Shown here in pieces: positions 47,021 to 56,582 of a stretch of DNA of 64,000 nt. The translations under genes were made by a program, and so were the position numbers. Where the stretch lies: the NCBI RefSeq assembly GCF_900142035.1, contig NZ_FQZI01000003.1, positions 248,001-312,000 on the forward strand, read 5' to 3'. Numbering within the stretch: position 1 is the first letter of the stretch; each line of letters starts with the position of its first letter. This DNA comes from Flavobacterium terrae. Lineage in GTDB: Bacteria > Bacteroidota > Bacteroidia > Flavobacteriales > Flavobacteriaceae. Under the pieces are notes generated by a model that had not been told where the DNA came from, did no database searches, and saw only the letters and a list, made by a program, of their open reading frames with translations.

Positions 47021-49195
47021 TTAATTATTTTTCTTTAAATATACATCAAAATAATCTGCAATTTTAGCATACATATGAATACGATCTCTTCCTCCTACAT
47101 TATGTTCGTGATTAGGATATAAGAAATAATCAACTTGTTTGCCTGCTTTGATGCAAGACTCAATAAAGTTCATACTGTTTTGTTGCACAACTACAGGATC
47201 TTGCGCTCCGTGAATGATTAACAATCTTCCTTTTAAGTTTTTAGCTTTATCTAACAATGAAGCTTTTGCATAACCTTCTGGATTTTCTTGTGGAGTATCC
47301 ATATAGCGTTCTCCGTACATGATTTCATAATATTTCCAATCGATTACTGGTCCACCAGCTACACCAACTTTAAACGTATCAGCTTGAGAAGTCATCAAAG
47401 TAGTTGTCATAAATCCACCAAAACTCCATCCAAAAACTCCAATTTTATCTTGGTCAACAAAAGATTTTGATTTTAAGAATTTAACGCCTTCCATTTGATC
47501 AGCCATTTCGTTAACTCCCAGTTGACGGTGGTTTACATCACAGAATTTTTTTCCACGAGCATCACTTCCTCTATTATCTAAAGTAAATACCACATACCCT
47601 TGCTGAGCCATATAGTAGTCAAAATAACCACCTCCACCTAACCAACGGTTAGTTACTAATTGTGCGTGTGAACCTCCATAAACATACACCATTACAGGAT
47701 ATTTTTTCGTAGCATCGAAATCGGCTGGATAAATGATTCGCCCGTTTAGTGGTGTTTTTCCATCAGCAGATGTCAAAGTCACTAATTCCATTTTAGGCAT
47801 ATCAATTTTTCCAGTAAAAGGATTATCTGCTTTTACTAATTGCTTAGCTTTTTTAGATTTTATATCAATAATTGAAATTTCATTTGGTGTTGTCACATTA
47901 CTGTATTGGTCTAAAACCATTGTTCCATCAGAAGAAACAGAAGCAATATGTGTTCCAGAAACTGTTGTCAACTGAATTGTTTTTCCTGATTTTAAATCTA
48001 CTTGATACAATTGACGATCTAAACCATTATTTGCAGTTCCTATGTAGTTGATTTTAGTCCTTTTGGTATCAAAACCTAACATGTCCTTTACAACAACGTC
48101 ATTAAAACCTAAGTTTTTTAATAATTTCCCATCTGTATTATATAAATACATTTGATTGTATCCATTAAAATCTGTTTGATAAATAAATTGTGTTGGATTA
48201 TTTGGAACAAAAGTCAACGGGTGTTGTGGCTCTACCCATGTAGATGCTTTTTCTTCAAATAATGTTTTTACAAAAGCACCTGTTTGCGCATCATATTTGT
48301 TGAACTTTAGGTGATTTTGTTCTCTATTTAAAATTCCTATAAAAATATTTTTACCAGTTGGTTCCCATGAAACCATTGTTAAATATTGCTCTTTTGGTTC
48401 ACCAGTTTGAATCGTTACTTTTTTACCCGATGCTACATCATAAACTACCAATGTTACATTTTCACTAGTCATTCCAGCCATTGGGTATTTGATATCGTTG
48501 TTTACTGCCTCTCGCTCGTTCCAATTGATAATAGGATAATTCCCAACCATAGTTTCGTCTTTACGATAATAAGCAAGTTGTGTTCCTGCTTCATTCCACC
48601 ACATTCCTTGGTCGATACCAAATTCCTGACGGTGTACATAATCGGATCCATTTACAATACCTTTATCAGTATCATTAGTAACATCTACAACATTACCTGA
48701 AGCAGTAGTAATTTTAATATTATTTTCTTTTAACCAAGATACGTTTCCGTTATTAGCAAACTTTGCTTGCTGAGCATCAATTGGATAACTTTTTATATTA
48801 CTTATTTGCTTTGAAACAATATCATAGGTAACATTGTAAATTTTGCTTTTACCCGCAGCCAGAGTTTCAAAAGTATTTTTCGATTTCCAATCGATTACCA
48901 AAGGAAATACTTTCATGGTAAACTCATCGGAAGTAATTTTTGATTTTACTGCATTTTCAAAATCGGTTTTCGTAGCCAAAATTATTTCTTTCCATCCATT
49001 AGAAGCACTTTTTTCTAACAAATTTGAGTAATCACTACTTAAATAAGTAATTGATTTTGAATCCTTACGCCACTGTTGAGCAGTTTGCGTTGTTGGGGCA
49101 TACTTACGTCCACCGGTTACAGTTTCTTCTATAGTAAGTTTTTGAGCAAATGAAATACTTCCTACTAATAAAAAACTAAATATAAATTTTCTCAT
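47021..49195 (-). CDS. S9-family dipeptidyl peptidase IV
   Basis: A 724-residue exported serine peptidase. The signal peptide is MRKFIFSFLLVGSISFAQ. An eight-bladed beta-propeller (about 40-460) is followed by the alpha/beta-hydrolase domain with Ser in GVFGWSFGGFM, Asp in IIHGAQDPVVV and His in YPNHEHNVGG. It should cut X-Pro dipeptides from peptides in the periplasm or at the surface. The YiaA-like gene follows at once. A pair of small peptide-precursor genes lies 160 bp away, divergently. Confidence 0.92.
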   Translation of the reverse strand: MRKFIFSFLLVGSISFAQKLTIEETVTGGRKYAPTTQTAQQWRKDSKSITYLSSDYSNLLEKSASNGWKEIILATKTDFENAVKSKITSDEFTMKVFPLVIDWKSKNTFETLAAGKSKIYNVTYDIVSKQISNIKSYPIDAQQAKFANNGNVSWLKENNIKITTASGNVVDVTNDTDKGIVNGSDYVHRQEFGIDQGMWWNEAGTQLAYYRKDETMVGNYPIINWNEREAVNNDIKYPMAGMTSENVTLVVYDVASGKKVTIQTGEPKEQYLTMVSWEPTGKNIFIGILNREQNHLKFNKYDAQTGAFVKTLFEEKASTWVEPQHPLTFVPNNPTQFIYQTDFNGYNQMYLYNTDGKLLKNLGFNDVVVKDMLGFDTKRTKINYIGTANNGLDRQLYQVDLKSGKTIQLTTVSGTHIASVSSDGTMVLDQYSNVTTPNEISIIDIKSKKAKQLVKADNPFTGKIDMPKMELVTLTSADGKTPLNGRIIYPADFDATKKYPVMVYVYGGSHAQLVTNRWLGGGGYFDYYMAQQGYVVFTLDNRGSDARGKKFCDVNHRQLGVNEMADQMEGVKFLKSKSFVDQDKIGVFGWSFGGFMTTTLMTSQADTFKVGVAGGPVIDWKYYEIMYGERYMDTPQENPEGYAKASLLDKAKNLKGRLLIIHGAQDPVVVQQNSMNFIESCIKAGKQVDYFLYPNHEHNVGGRDRIHMYAKIADYFDVYLKKNN

Positions 49196-49355
49196 AATTA
49201 TTGTTTAGACCGCTAATTTAGTAAATGATGATATTGAAATTGTTAAAGAATTTAAAAAATCTTCCCATTTCTTAATTATAATATAACCCAAAAATATTTT
49301 TTACTTTGTAAGTAAAAGACTACTTTAGTATTTTAAATAAACAAAAATTAAAAAA

Positions 49356-49529
49356 ATGAAAACTAAACTTTTAAAAATTAACGGTGTTGAAACATTGTCA
49401 AAAGAAAATCAAAAATTAATAAATGGTGGTGGCCCAATTGTTGGAGCATGCCATTGTATTTGTGGAAAACCACTTCCTCCCTATTGTTCTCCTTGTTTTA
49501 TAGATCCATGTGCTGGACAAGATTCTTAA
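49356..49529 (+). CDS. Cys-rich GG-leader peptide precursor 1
   Basis: A 57-residue peptide. The first 26 residues are a leader of the double-glycine type (LLKINGVETLSKENQKLING then Gly-Gly). The core (about 31 residues) has six Cys in the order C-x-C-x-C-x7-C-x2-C-x4-C. This is the layout of Bacteroidota ribosomal peptide precursors or bacteriocin-like peptides exported by peptidase-containing ABC transporters. No modification or export gene is seen nearby. The next gene is a paralogue 28 bp downstream. Confidence 0.7.
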   Translation: MKTKLLKINGVETLSKENQKLINGGGPIVGACHCICGKPLPPYCSPCFIDPCAGQDS

Positions 49530-49557
49530 TTTAAAAATTATTTTAAAACATATCATT

Positions 49558-49755
49558 ATGAAATCAAGACTTTTAAACATTCAAGGAGCAGAATTATTAT
49601 CTAGAGATGCTCAAAAAACGATAGTTGGTTCAGGAAAAGGAAATCCTGATTTATCACTTTGCGGATGTGATTGCGCTGGTTCCGTAACAGGTCCATGGTA
49701 TTGCTCAAATTACATCGCATGTCCCCAAGTATACACTTGTCAAGACGAAATTTAA
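49558..49755 (+). CDS. Cys-rich GG-leader peptide precursor 2
   Basis: A 65-residue paralogue of the previous peptide, starting at the ATG at 49558 (an earlier in-frame GTG overlaps gene 1). The leader is MKSRLLNIQGAELLSRDAQ followed by KTIVGSGKG. The GG of copy 1 is replaced by Gly-Ser-Gly, so processing may differ. The core again has six Cys, C-x-C-x-C-x9-C-x5-C-x5-C. A strong terminator follows, so the two peptides form a small operon. Confidence 0.68.
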   Translation: MKSRLLNIQGAELLSRDAQKTIVGSGKGNPDLSLCGCDCAGSVTGPWYCSNYIACPQVYTCQDEI

Positions 49756-49761
49756 TTAAAT

Positions 49762-49790
49762 AAAAGCCCTGAACTATTTCAGGGCTTTTT
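49762..49790 (+). terminator. Terminator after peptide genes
   Basis: AAAAGCCCTGAA and TTCAGGGCTTTT form a 12-bp stem with a 4-base loop, followed by T residues. Confidence 0.9.
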
Positions 49791-49850
49791 ATTTGGAAAT
49801 CTTTCTGTTTATATTTTATTAAAAGACAATTCCTTCTAAACAAAATTCAC

Positions 49851-49858
49851 TAATTTTG
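49851..49858 (+). promoter_or_regulatory. Candidate -7 box of lpdA
   Basis: TAATTTTG matches TAnnTTTG and lies 36 bp before the lpdA start. No clear -33 element was located. Confidence 0.4.
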
Positions 49859-49894
49859 CAGTTGATTTTTTAAAAACAACATAAAATATATACT

Positions 49895-51298
49895 ATGAGT
49901 TCATTTGACGTAGTTATAATTGGTTCAGGACCTGGTGGATATGTGGCAGCTATTCGTTGTGCACAACTAGGAATGAAAACTGCTATTATTGAAAAATATT
50001 CTACACTTGGAGGTACTTGCTTAAATGTAGGATGTATACCTTCTAAGGCTTTATTAGCCTCTTCTCATCATTATGAAGAATTACAACACTTTGCTGATCA
50101 TGGAATTGAAGTATCTGGTGAAGTAAAGGTAAATCTTCAAAAAATGATTGACCGCAAACAAGCTGTGGTAGATCAAACAAGTGGTGGAGTTAAATTTTTA
50201 ATGGACAAAAACAATATCACTGTTTTTAATGGTGTAGGTTCTTTTGAAAGTGCTAATTTAATTGCTGTAACTAAAGCTGATGGTTCAGTTGAAAAAATTG
50301 AGGCAAAGAATACTATTATTGCAACAGGATCAAAACCTTCATCATTACCATTCATCTCAATTGACAAAGAAAGAATAATCACTTCGACTGAAGCTTTAAA
50401 ATTACCAGAAGTTCCTAAACACTTAATCATTATTGGTGGTGGAGTTATTGGTTTAGAATTAGGTCAAGTGTATTTACGTTTAGGAGCTCAAGTATCTGTT
50501 GTTGAGTTTATGGATAGAATCATTCCAGGAATGGATGGTGCTTTGTCAAAAGAATTGACTAAAGTATTGAAAAAACAAGGAATGAAATTTTACACTTCAC
50601 ACAAAGTGAAAGAAGTTACTCGTAACGGAAATGCAGTTGTTGTAAAAGCAGATAATGCTAAAGGTGAGGAAATTGTACTTGACGGAGATTATGCATTAGT
50701 TGCTGTAGGTCGTCGTCCTTACACTGATGGTTTAAATGCTGAAAAGGCTGGTGTTAAATTAACAGACAGAGGACAAGTTGAAGTAAACGATCATTTACAA
50801 ACTTCAGCTTCGAATATTTATGCTATTGGTGATGTGGTTCGTGGTGCAATGTTAGCTCACAAAGCGGAAGAAGAAGGTGTTTTAGTTGCTGAATATTTAG
50901 CTGGTCAAAAACCACATATTGATTATAACTTAATTCCTGGAGTAGTTTATACTTGGCCAGAAGTTTCTGCTGTTGGTAAAACTGAAGAACAATTAAAAGC
51001 TGAAGGAAGAAATTACAAAGTAGGTAACTTCCCATTCAAAGCATTAGGTCGTGCTCGTGCAAGTGCTGATACTGATGGATTCATCAAAATTTTAGCGGAT
51101 GCTACTACTGATGAAGTACTTGGTATACATATGATTGGTGCTCGTGCTGCCGATTTAATCGCAGAAGCAGTAACCGCTATGGAATTCCGTGCAAGTGCTG
51201 AAGACATTTCAAGAATGTCACATGCTCACCCAACATTTGCTGAGGCTATAAAAGAAGCCGCTTTAGATGCAACTGGAAAAAGAGCTTTACATGTATAA
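49895..51298 (+). CDS. lpdA: Dihydrolipoyl dehydrogenase
   Basis: A 467-residue FAD enzyme, the E3 subunit of 2-oxoacid dehydrogenase complexes and the glycine cleavage system. The FAD-binding GSGPGGYVAA is at the N-terminus. The redox disulfide is in GGTCLNVGCIPSKAL, the NAD site is GGGVIGLELG, and the interface catalytic His is in SHAHPTFAEA. The length is normal. It is transcribed alone between two terminators, away from any other dehydrogenase subunit. Confidence 0.95.
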   Translation: MSSFDVVIIGSGPGGYVAAIRCAQLGMKTAIIEKYSTLGGTCLNVGCIPSKALLASSHHYEELQHFADHGIEVSGEVKVNLQKMIDRKQAVVDQTSGGVKFLMDKNNITVFNGVGSFESANLIAVTKADGSVEKIEAKNTIIATGSKPSSLPFISIDKERIITSTEALKLPEVPKHLIIIGGGVIGLELGQVYLRLGAQVSVVEFMDRIIPGMDGALSKELTKVLKKQGMKFYTSHKVKEVTRNGNAVVVKADNAKGEEIVLDGDYALVAVGRRPYTDGLNAEKAGVKLTDRGQVEVNDHLQTSASNIYAIGDVVRGAMLAHKAEEEGVLVAEYLAGQKPHIDYNLIPGVVYTWPEVSAVGKTEEQLKAEGRNYKVGNFPFKALGRARASADTDGFIKILADATTDEVLGIHMIGARAADLIAEAVTAMEFRASAEDISRMSHAHPTFAEAIKEAALDATGKRALHV

Positions 51299-51316
51299 AA
51301 TGTAATTAATAATAAT

Positions 51317-51344
51317 AAAAAGCCGTTCTAATGAACGGCTTTTT
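51317..51344. terminator. Bidirectional terminator after lpdA
   Basis: AAAAAGCCGTTC and GAACGGCTTTTT form a 12-bp stem with loop TAAT, between convergent lpdA and the DoxX-like gene. Confidence 0.9.
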
Positions 51345-51346
51345 AT

Positions 51347-51721
51347 TTATGGTTTAAGTACTTCTTTATAACTTTCCCAATATCTATAAATCATAAATAG
51401 ATTTCCAATAAATAAAAAAGCTCCAGCACCAATATTCTTTGGATCCAAACAAAAATGCACTAATACAATATTTACAGATATAGGTAGCAAAACCAAATTT
51501 GCTAAACGAATAAATTTCCCTGAAATAAAAGCTAAGCCACATAGTAATTCTAAACCTTTTACAAGGTTCATTAGATAACCAGAGGCCGTTAATCCCTCGT
51601 TAAAGGTTTTGAGGTTTCCAGTTAAAGTTGGTTCAGGAAATAATTTTAAAAAATAAACGACAGAACCAAATAACAATAAGGCACCAATCAGAACTCTTAC
51701 AACAATTGTCGCGATTTTCAT
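51347..51721 (-). CDS. DoxX/MauE-like membrane protein (paralogue)
   Basis: A 124-residue membrane protein with four hydrophobic segments, the same length as the protein at 34953-35327 and similar along its whole length. Shared features are the MKIATI start, LELLCG, SGKF/TGKF and the YRYW(E/D)xYK end. The role is unknown. It lies 49 bp after a TPR lipoprotein gene on the same strand and may belong to the same transcript. Confidence 0.75.
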   Translation of the reverse strand: MKIATIVVRVLIGALLLFGSVVYFLKLFPEPTLTGNLKTFNEGLTASGYLMNLVKGLELLCGLAFISGKFIRLANLVLLPISVNIVLVHFCLDPKNIGAGAFLFIGNLFMIYRYWESYKEVLKP

Positions 51722-51769
51722 AAATATTTGATTTAAAAGGTTTGTTAATCAAATATAAGAAAAAGATTA

Positions 51770-53500
51770 CTATTTGATTCTCGACGTAGTTATTTTTACA
51801 TCTGCATATGCCCAAGCTTCTTTAATAAGTCTATCCATTTCAGCTACTTTAGATTTATTGTCTAACTTTTCGTAAGCTAATTTCATTCCTTGATATGACC
51901 ATCCGTTTTTAGGAAATTGTTTTAAATCTTCAGCATAAACTTTAATTGCTTCATTATATTTTCCAGCTTCAATTAAGACCGCTCCAAGATGATGACGTGT
52001 AGAAAAAAACCAATCTGGAGGTTCATTATAGTTTAGACCATCTTCAATTTCAACCGCTTTATGGAGAAGATTAATACTTTGAACATAATTTTTTTCTGAT
52101 GCTAAAATTTCAGCTTTCAACACTTTATCTGCAATGTTTACTATCGAACTCATAGAATTGATTTGCCATATCGTCATTTTTTCTAAAGACTTATCATTGG
52201 CTAAAACATCTAATAGTAATGATTCTTCTTTAGCCATTACAAAATTTTTTTTTCCTAAATATGCTATGCCTTTAGCGTAATGCGAAATAGCTTTGGGATA
52301 TTTTAAAGTATCCGAAACTAATTTCATTTGCAAAATATCATCCCATTTACCAAACTTAACAGCTACAAAATAAGGAATAACATAATAATGTTGTAATGTT
52401 TCTAAACCGGGAAGAATCATATTTTTAGGATGCACCAATTTTGAAGTTTCATAGGCACCAACCATGGCCCATTTTGAATTCCCTTCAAGTGTAGCAGTTC
52501 CGGCCATAAAATGATAATTATGTGGATAATAAGCTAAAGGATAAGCTCCTTGAGCGTGACACATGGTAACATAAGTACTATCAATTTTACTTGCGTTTAT
52601 ATTAGCCAATGTGCCTTTATGGTAATCTCCTGTTCTAATATAAATATGAGAGGACATATGTATTAAATGACCAAAAGATTTAGCGTTACCTTCATCAAAA
52701 AAATTAGCAGAATCATAAGCTCGCTGAGGGCTACTAGACGCTTCTACTGCATGAATGTAAAAATGATTTGCTCCTATATGCTTAGGATTCTTTTTAAGTA
52801 TTTTTTCGAAAAGAGAAACTATTTCAGGTGTCCAAGGTTTAGGCTTTCCATTTTTTTCATACAAATCCCATGGATGCAAATCCATTACTGATTCAGCATA
52901 TAGAGCATTGATATCAATATCATTGGGAAACCTATTATTAACTTCTTTCATCGCCTCTGAATAAGTAATATCAAGCTGTTTTCTATCTTCGACTGGTTTT
53001 TCAACGTAACGTTTGGAAAGTGCTTGAATCAAAGCTTTTTCACTATCGGTGGCATTATTGCTTAATTTCAATGCTGTCTGAATAGCTTTGTAAGCTCTTT
53101 CATAATTATCAGGCTCCATGCCTGCATTATAGTTTGGACCTAAAACATACGCAAAACCCCAATAACACATGGCACAATTTGGATCAAGTTTTGTGGCATA
53201 ATAAAAGGAACGGGCAGCTTCGGCGTGATTAAAAGCATAGGCTAAAGCGAGACCTTGATTAAAATATTTTTGAGCTTCTGGATTATTGGTAGAAATTTTA
53301 TAATTGATAACATCCATACCTTTAAAAAGCGGAGCTTTATTGTCAGATGCATACCAAGCTGCATCAACAACAGGTGGAGCGCAACCTAAACTATTCATTC
53401 CAAGAATTGGTATTTGCTTTTTAGAGACTTCTTCTTTACAAGAAAAAAAAGCAAAGGAAATAATCAAGAAAAAAATAACAAATGATCTCATAGAATTCAT
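51770..53500 (-). CDS. TPR-repeat lipoprotein
   Basis: A 576-residue exported protein. The signal ends in the lipobox FFSC, so it is probably an outer-membrane or periplasmic lipoprotein. Tetratricopeptide-like helices run along the chain: YFNQGLALAYAFNHAEAARSF with a CAMCYWGFAY pair of Cys, and later AVLIEAGKYNEAIKVYAED. The CxxC and conserved His residues in IHMSSHIYIRTG hint at a bound metal. Such proteins are often annotated only as TPR proteins, and the function is unknown. ATGs at 53500 and 53491 are both possible starts. Confidence 0.75.
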   Translation of the reverse strand: MNSMRSFVIFFLIISFAFFSCKEEVSKKQIPILGMNSLGCAPPVVDAAWYASDNKAPLFKGMDVINYKISTNNPEAQKYFNQGLALAYAFNHAEAARSFYYATKLDPNCAMCYWGFAYVLGPNYNAGMEPDNYERAYKAIQTALKLSNNATDSEKALIQALSKRYVEKPVEDRKQLDITYSEAMKEVNNRFPNDIDINALYAESVMDLHPWDLYEKNGKPKPWTPEIVSLFEKILKKNPKHIGANHFYIHAVEASSSPQRAYDSANFFDEGNAKSFGHLIHMSSHIYIRTGDYHKGTLANINASKIDSTYVTMCHAQGAYPLAYYPHNYHFMAGTATLEGNSKWAMVGAYETSKLVHPKNMILPGLETLQHYYVIPYFVAVKFGKWDDILQMKLVSDTLKYPKAISHYAKGIAYLGKKNFVMAKEESLLLDVLANDKSLEKMTIWQINSMSSIVNIADKVLKAEILASEKNYVQSINLLHKAVEIEDGLNYNEPPDWFFSTRHHLGAVLIEAGKYNEAIKVYAEDLKQFPKNGWSYQGMKLAYEKLDNKSKVAEMDRLIKEAWAYADVKITTSRIK

Positions 53501-53706
53501 AATTAACTGAAAATCAATATAAAGTTACTTAAAATTATTCATTCCATTTAGTCTATTCCGTAAATCAATAGATATTATAAAAAACTAATCTATTAATAGA
53601 TTATTCGATTTTATATATTAAACTAGAGTCAAAAATTAAGAATATTTAATATTTTTACATCCAAACTTAATTTTTTAAACAAAATTCACTATTTAGCCCA
53701 AAAATC
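53501..53706. other. Divergent intergenic region with 16-bp palindrome
   Basis: A 206-bp AT-rich gap between the divergent TPR and choice-of-anchor genes. AATCTATTAATAGATT (53587-53602) is a perfect palindrome and a possible operator. Nothing else is recognisable. Confidence 0.35.
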
Positions 53707-55131
53707 ATGAAAAAAAAATTAACCTTACTTTGTTTCCTATTATTAGGTTTATTCGTTTTTGCACAAACACCTTGCTCAGGAGGAACAGCAGGAGGATTCC
53801 AATGTAATAATGTTGATTTACTTTCTGTAATGAGTTTTTCACAAATTGGAGGAACAACATCAACTCAAGGAAATGATTGTTGGGGGTGGACAGATCCATT
53901 AACAAATAAAGAATATGCAATAATAGGTTGTACTAGTCATACATCTTTTATTGATATATCTAATCCTGTTGCACCAGTTTATTTAGGTAAAGTTATGTCA
54001 CATAATAATGTAAATAGTATATGGAGAGACATTAAAGTGTACAACAACTATGCTTTTATTGTAAGTGAAGCAACAGGGCATGGTATGCAAGTATTTGACT
54101 TAACAAGACTTAGAGGTGTAGTTACTCCTCAAACTTTTACACCTGATGCACACTATGCCGGTTTTGGAAAATGCCATAATATAGCAATTAATGAAGCTAC
54201 TGGATATGCCTATTGCATTGGATCTAACACCTATTCTGGAGGACCTCATGTTGTTAATATTCAAAACCCTTTAAACCCAACTTTTTCATTTGGATATAGT
54301 GCCCAAAATTATTGTCATGACGCACAAATCGTAATTTATGATGGTCCAGACACGCAACATACAGGAAAAGAAATATTTTTTGGGGCTAATGAAACAAAAG
54401 TTGTTATCATGGACGTTACTAATAAGTCCAATCCTATTCTACTTTCAACTTTTACATACCAAAATACAGCATATACACATCAAGGATGGTTAACTCCAAA
54501 CAAAAAATACTGGATTTTAGGTGATGAAATCGATGAAACAAATTTTGGTTTTAACACAAAATCGGTAATTATTGATTTAACAGATTTAGATAATCCTGTA
54601 TTAAAAGGAAATTATTTTGGAACTACACCTGCAATCGATCATAATGGATACACTTTAGGAAATCATTTTTATTTAGCAAACTACAGGGCTGGTTTGAGAA
54701 TCTTGGATATCTCTAATATAGATGCATCAAATACTATGAATGAAGTGGGGTATTTTGATACTTTTCCTACGAGTGATTCAGCAAATTATAACGGAGCATG
54801 GAGTGTTTATCCATATTTTCCAAGCGGTAATGTAATCATTAGTGATATTGAAAGAGGACTTTTTGTTGTTAAAAAAAGTGGTTCTTTAAGCACTCAAGAA
54901 TACGAACTTAAAAAAGTTGCTCTTAGTCCAAATCCTGCAAATTCAATAGTTACTATAAAAGCAAAAGAGAACATCGAAAAGGTTTATATTTTTGATACAG
55001 TTGGTAAAATTGTTAAAGAATTTACTGGAATTTTAGCCAATGAGTTTAACTTTAATGTTAGCGATTTAAATGCTGGTCTTTACTTAGTAAAACTTGATAA
55101 TGGAAGTACTAAAAAGCTAATCGTAAAATGA
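53707..55131 (+). CDS. Choice-of-anchor B family protein with type IX sorting tail
   Basis: A 474-residue exported protein. The signal peptide is MKKKLTLLCFLLLGLFVFAQ. The body is a beta-propeller of LVIVD-type repeats: TSFIDISNPVAPVYLGKV, MQVFDLTRL, VVNIQNPLNPTF and LRILDISNI. This is the choice-of-anchor B family. The last 75 residues or so (LSPNPANSIVTIKAKENIEK ... GLYLVKLDNGSTKKLIVK) are a type A sorting domain for the type IX secretion system, so it should be secreted or surface-attached. Its stop overlaps the next start (ATGA). Confidence 0.88.
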   Translation: MKKKLTLLCFLLLGLFVFAQTPCSGGTAGGFQCNNVDLLSVMSFSQIGGTTSTQGNDCWGWTDPLTNKEYAIIGCTSHTSFIDISNPVAPVYLGKVMSHNNVNSIWRDIKVYNNYAFIVSEATGHGMQVFDLTRLRGVVTPQTFTPDAHYAGFGKCHNIAINEATGYAYCIGSNTYSGGPHVVNIQNPLNPTFSFGYSAQNYCHDAQIVIYDGPDTQHTGKEIFFGANETKVVIMDVTNKSNPILLSTFTYQNTAYTHQGWLTPNKKYWILGDEIDETNFGFNTKSVIIDLTDLDNPVLKGNYFGTTPAIDHNGYTLGNHFYLANYRAGLRILDISNIDASNTMNEVGYFDTFPTSDSANYNGAWSVYPYFPSGNVIISDIERGLFVVKKSGSLSTQEYELKKVALSPNPANSIVTIKAKENIEKVYIFDTVGKIVKEFTGILANEFNFNVSDLNAGLYLVKLDNGSTKKLIVK

Positions 55132-56486
55132 AAAAATTAGTCTATTTTTTATTATCACTTTCACTTTTTTCATGTAATAATGAAAATGAACCTTCTAATG
55201 AAAATGAAAAAGTAAAAGGTGAATTATCTTGGAGCAAAACTTATGGTGGCACTCAAGATGAATACATGACAGGAGTTGTTAAGACTAATGATGGTGGTTT
55301 TATTGTTTTAGGTTATACTCAAAGCAATAATGGAGATATTATTAAATCAAATAGCATGGTAGATATTTGGTTGTCAAAATACAATTCTTCTGGAAATTTA
55401 GTGTGGAGTAAAACAATTGGAGGATCAAATAACGATTATGGCACCAGTATAATTCCAACAAAAGATGGAAACTTTGTTGTAGCAGGCTATTCAGCAAGTA
55501 GTGATGGAGATGTACCAGGTAATTTAGGAATGCATGATTTTTATGTATGTAAAATAAATAACAACGGAGATATTTTATGGAGTAAAAATTATGGTTTTAT
55601 GAGTCATGATCATGCTCATAAAATTATTGAAACTCAAGATGGAGGCTTCTTTGTTGGCGGATATGCTGACTATGCAGGTATAGAAGGAACACCTGGTGAT
55701 GGCAATCATGGCGAAGGGCATTCGTTAAAAGGAAACAAATCATCTGCTAAACACGGAGTCGGAGAATATTTTGGCATTCGTCTTGATAGCAATGGAAATT
55801 TCAAGTGGTATCGCTATTTTGGGGGAACACAAAACGATAGAATTAATGATATTGTAGAGGCAAATGATGGTGGATTTATTCTTGTTGGTTATTCAGAAAG
55901 TGTAGATTTTGATATCACTAACAATAAAGGGAGCTATGATTATTGGATTCTTAAATTAGATGCTTCTGGTCACTTACATTGGAAGAAAAATTTCGGTGGA
56001 AGTGGTATTGATCAAGCAAATAGTGTAGCGAAAACGGACAACAATTCATACATGATTGTTGGGAGATCCAATAGTACTGATGGAGACATCTCAAAAAATA
56101 CAGGAAATTTTGATGCTTGGGTAATTCATGTCAATGATCATGGAGAATTACTTTGGGAAAAATCATTTGGAAGTCCTGAATTTGACGCAGCAAATACTAT
56201 AAAAAAATTAAAAAATGGATCATTTGGTATCGTAGGAAGTTCAAGAGGCAACATTGATGGTACGACTAATAAAGGTCAAAATGATTATTGGATATTTGAA
56301 ATAGACAACAGACCAAATACCGGTATTCATTGGCAAAAAACTGTTGGTGGAAACCAAATTGATATTGCTAATGATTTTATTCAAACTGAAGATGGCTTTG
56401 TCATTATAGGTGATACTCAAAGCAACACTAATGATGTTCCATCAAATAAAGGGGCTAACGATTTATGGATGGTAAAAATCCAATAA
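55128..56486 (+). CDS. Seven-repeat propeller-like lipoprotein
   Basis: A 452-residue lipoprotein with signal and lipobox in SLSLFSCNNENE. Seven repeats of about 55-70 residues follow, each opening with a W-x-K-x-(Y/F/I)-GG motif: WSKTYGGTQDEY, WSKTIGGSNNDY, WSKNYGFMSHDH, WYRYFGGTQNDR, WKKNFGGSGIDQ, WEKSFGSPEFDA and WQKTVGGNQIDI. Each then has a DGGF-type turn and a GYS/GDI loop. Seven such units suggest one closed seven-bladed propeller at the cell surface. Translation is coupled to the secreted choice-of-anchor protein upstream, so the two may work together. The role is unknown. Confidence 0.75.
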   Translation: MKKLVYFLLSLSLFSCNNENEPSNENEKVKGELSWSKTYGGTQDEYMTGVVKTNDGGFIVLGYTQSNNGDIIKSNSMVDIWLSKYNSSGNLVWSKTIGGSNNDYGTSIIPTKDGNFVVAGYSASSDGDVPGNLGMHDFYVCKINNNGDILWSKNYGFMSHDHAHKIIETQDGGFFVGGYADYAGIEGTPGDGNHGEGHSLKGNKSSAKHGVGEYFGIRLDSNGNFKWYRYFGGTQNDRINDIVEANDGGFILVGYSESVDFDITNNKGSYDYWILKLDASGHLHWKKNFGGSGIDQANSVAKTDNNSYMIVGRSNSTDGDISKNTGNFDAWVIHVNDHGELLWEKSFGSPEFDAANTIKKLKNGSFGIVGSSRGNIDGTTNKGQNDYWIFEIDNRPNTGIHWQKTVGGNQIDIANDFIQTEDGFVIIGDTQSNTNDVPSNKGANDLWMVKIQ

Positions 56487-56535
56487 CAATATAGCATAAT
56501 TGAATTAAAAAGTTATTTACAACATATCGATTTTC

Positions 56536-56567
56536 TTTGTTCACTTTAGTGTTAAATGCTACTTTTA
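56536..56567 (+). promoter_or_regulatory. Candidate promoter of pabB-tilS-dsbD
   Basis: TTTG (56536-56539), a 20-bp spacer and TACTTTTA (56560-56567) approximate the Bacteroidota TTTG-N19/20-TAnnTTTG pattern with one mismatch. It overlaps an in-frame ATG at 56556, arguing for a later start of pabB. Confidence 0.45.
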
Positions 56568-56582
56568 CACAATAAAAAGAAT

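Noticed and set aside
49510..49557. Longer start of the second Cys-rich peptide (GTG at 49510)
   Set aside because: It overlaps the first peptide gene and would disrupt the leader shared by both peptides.
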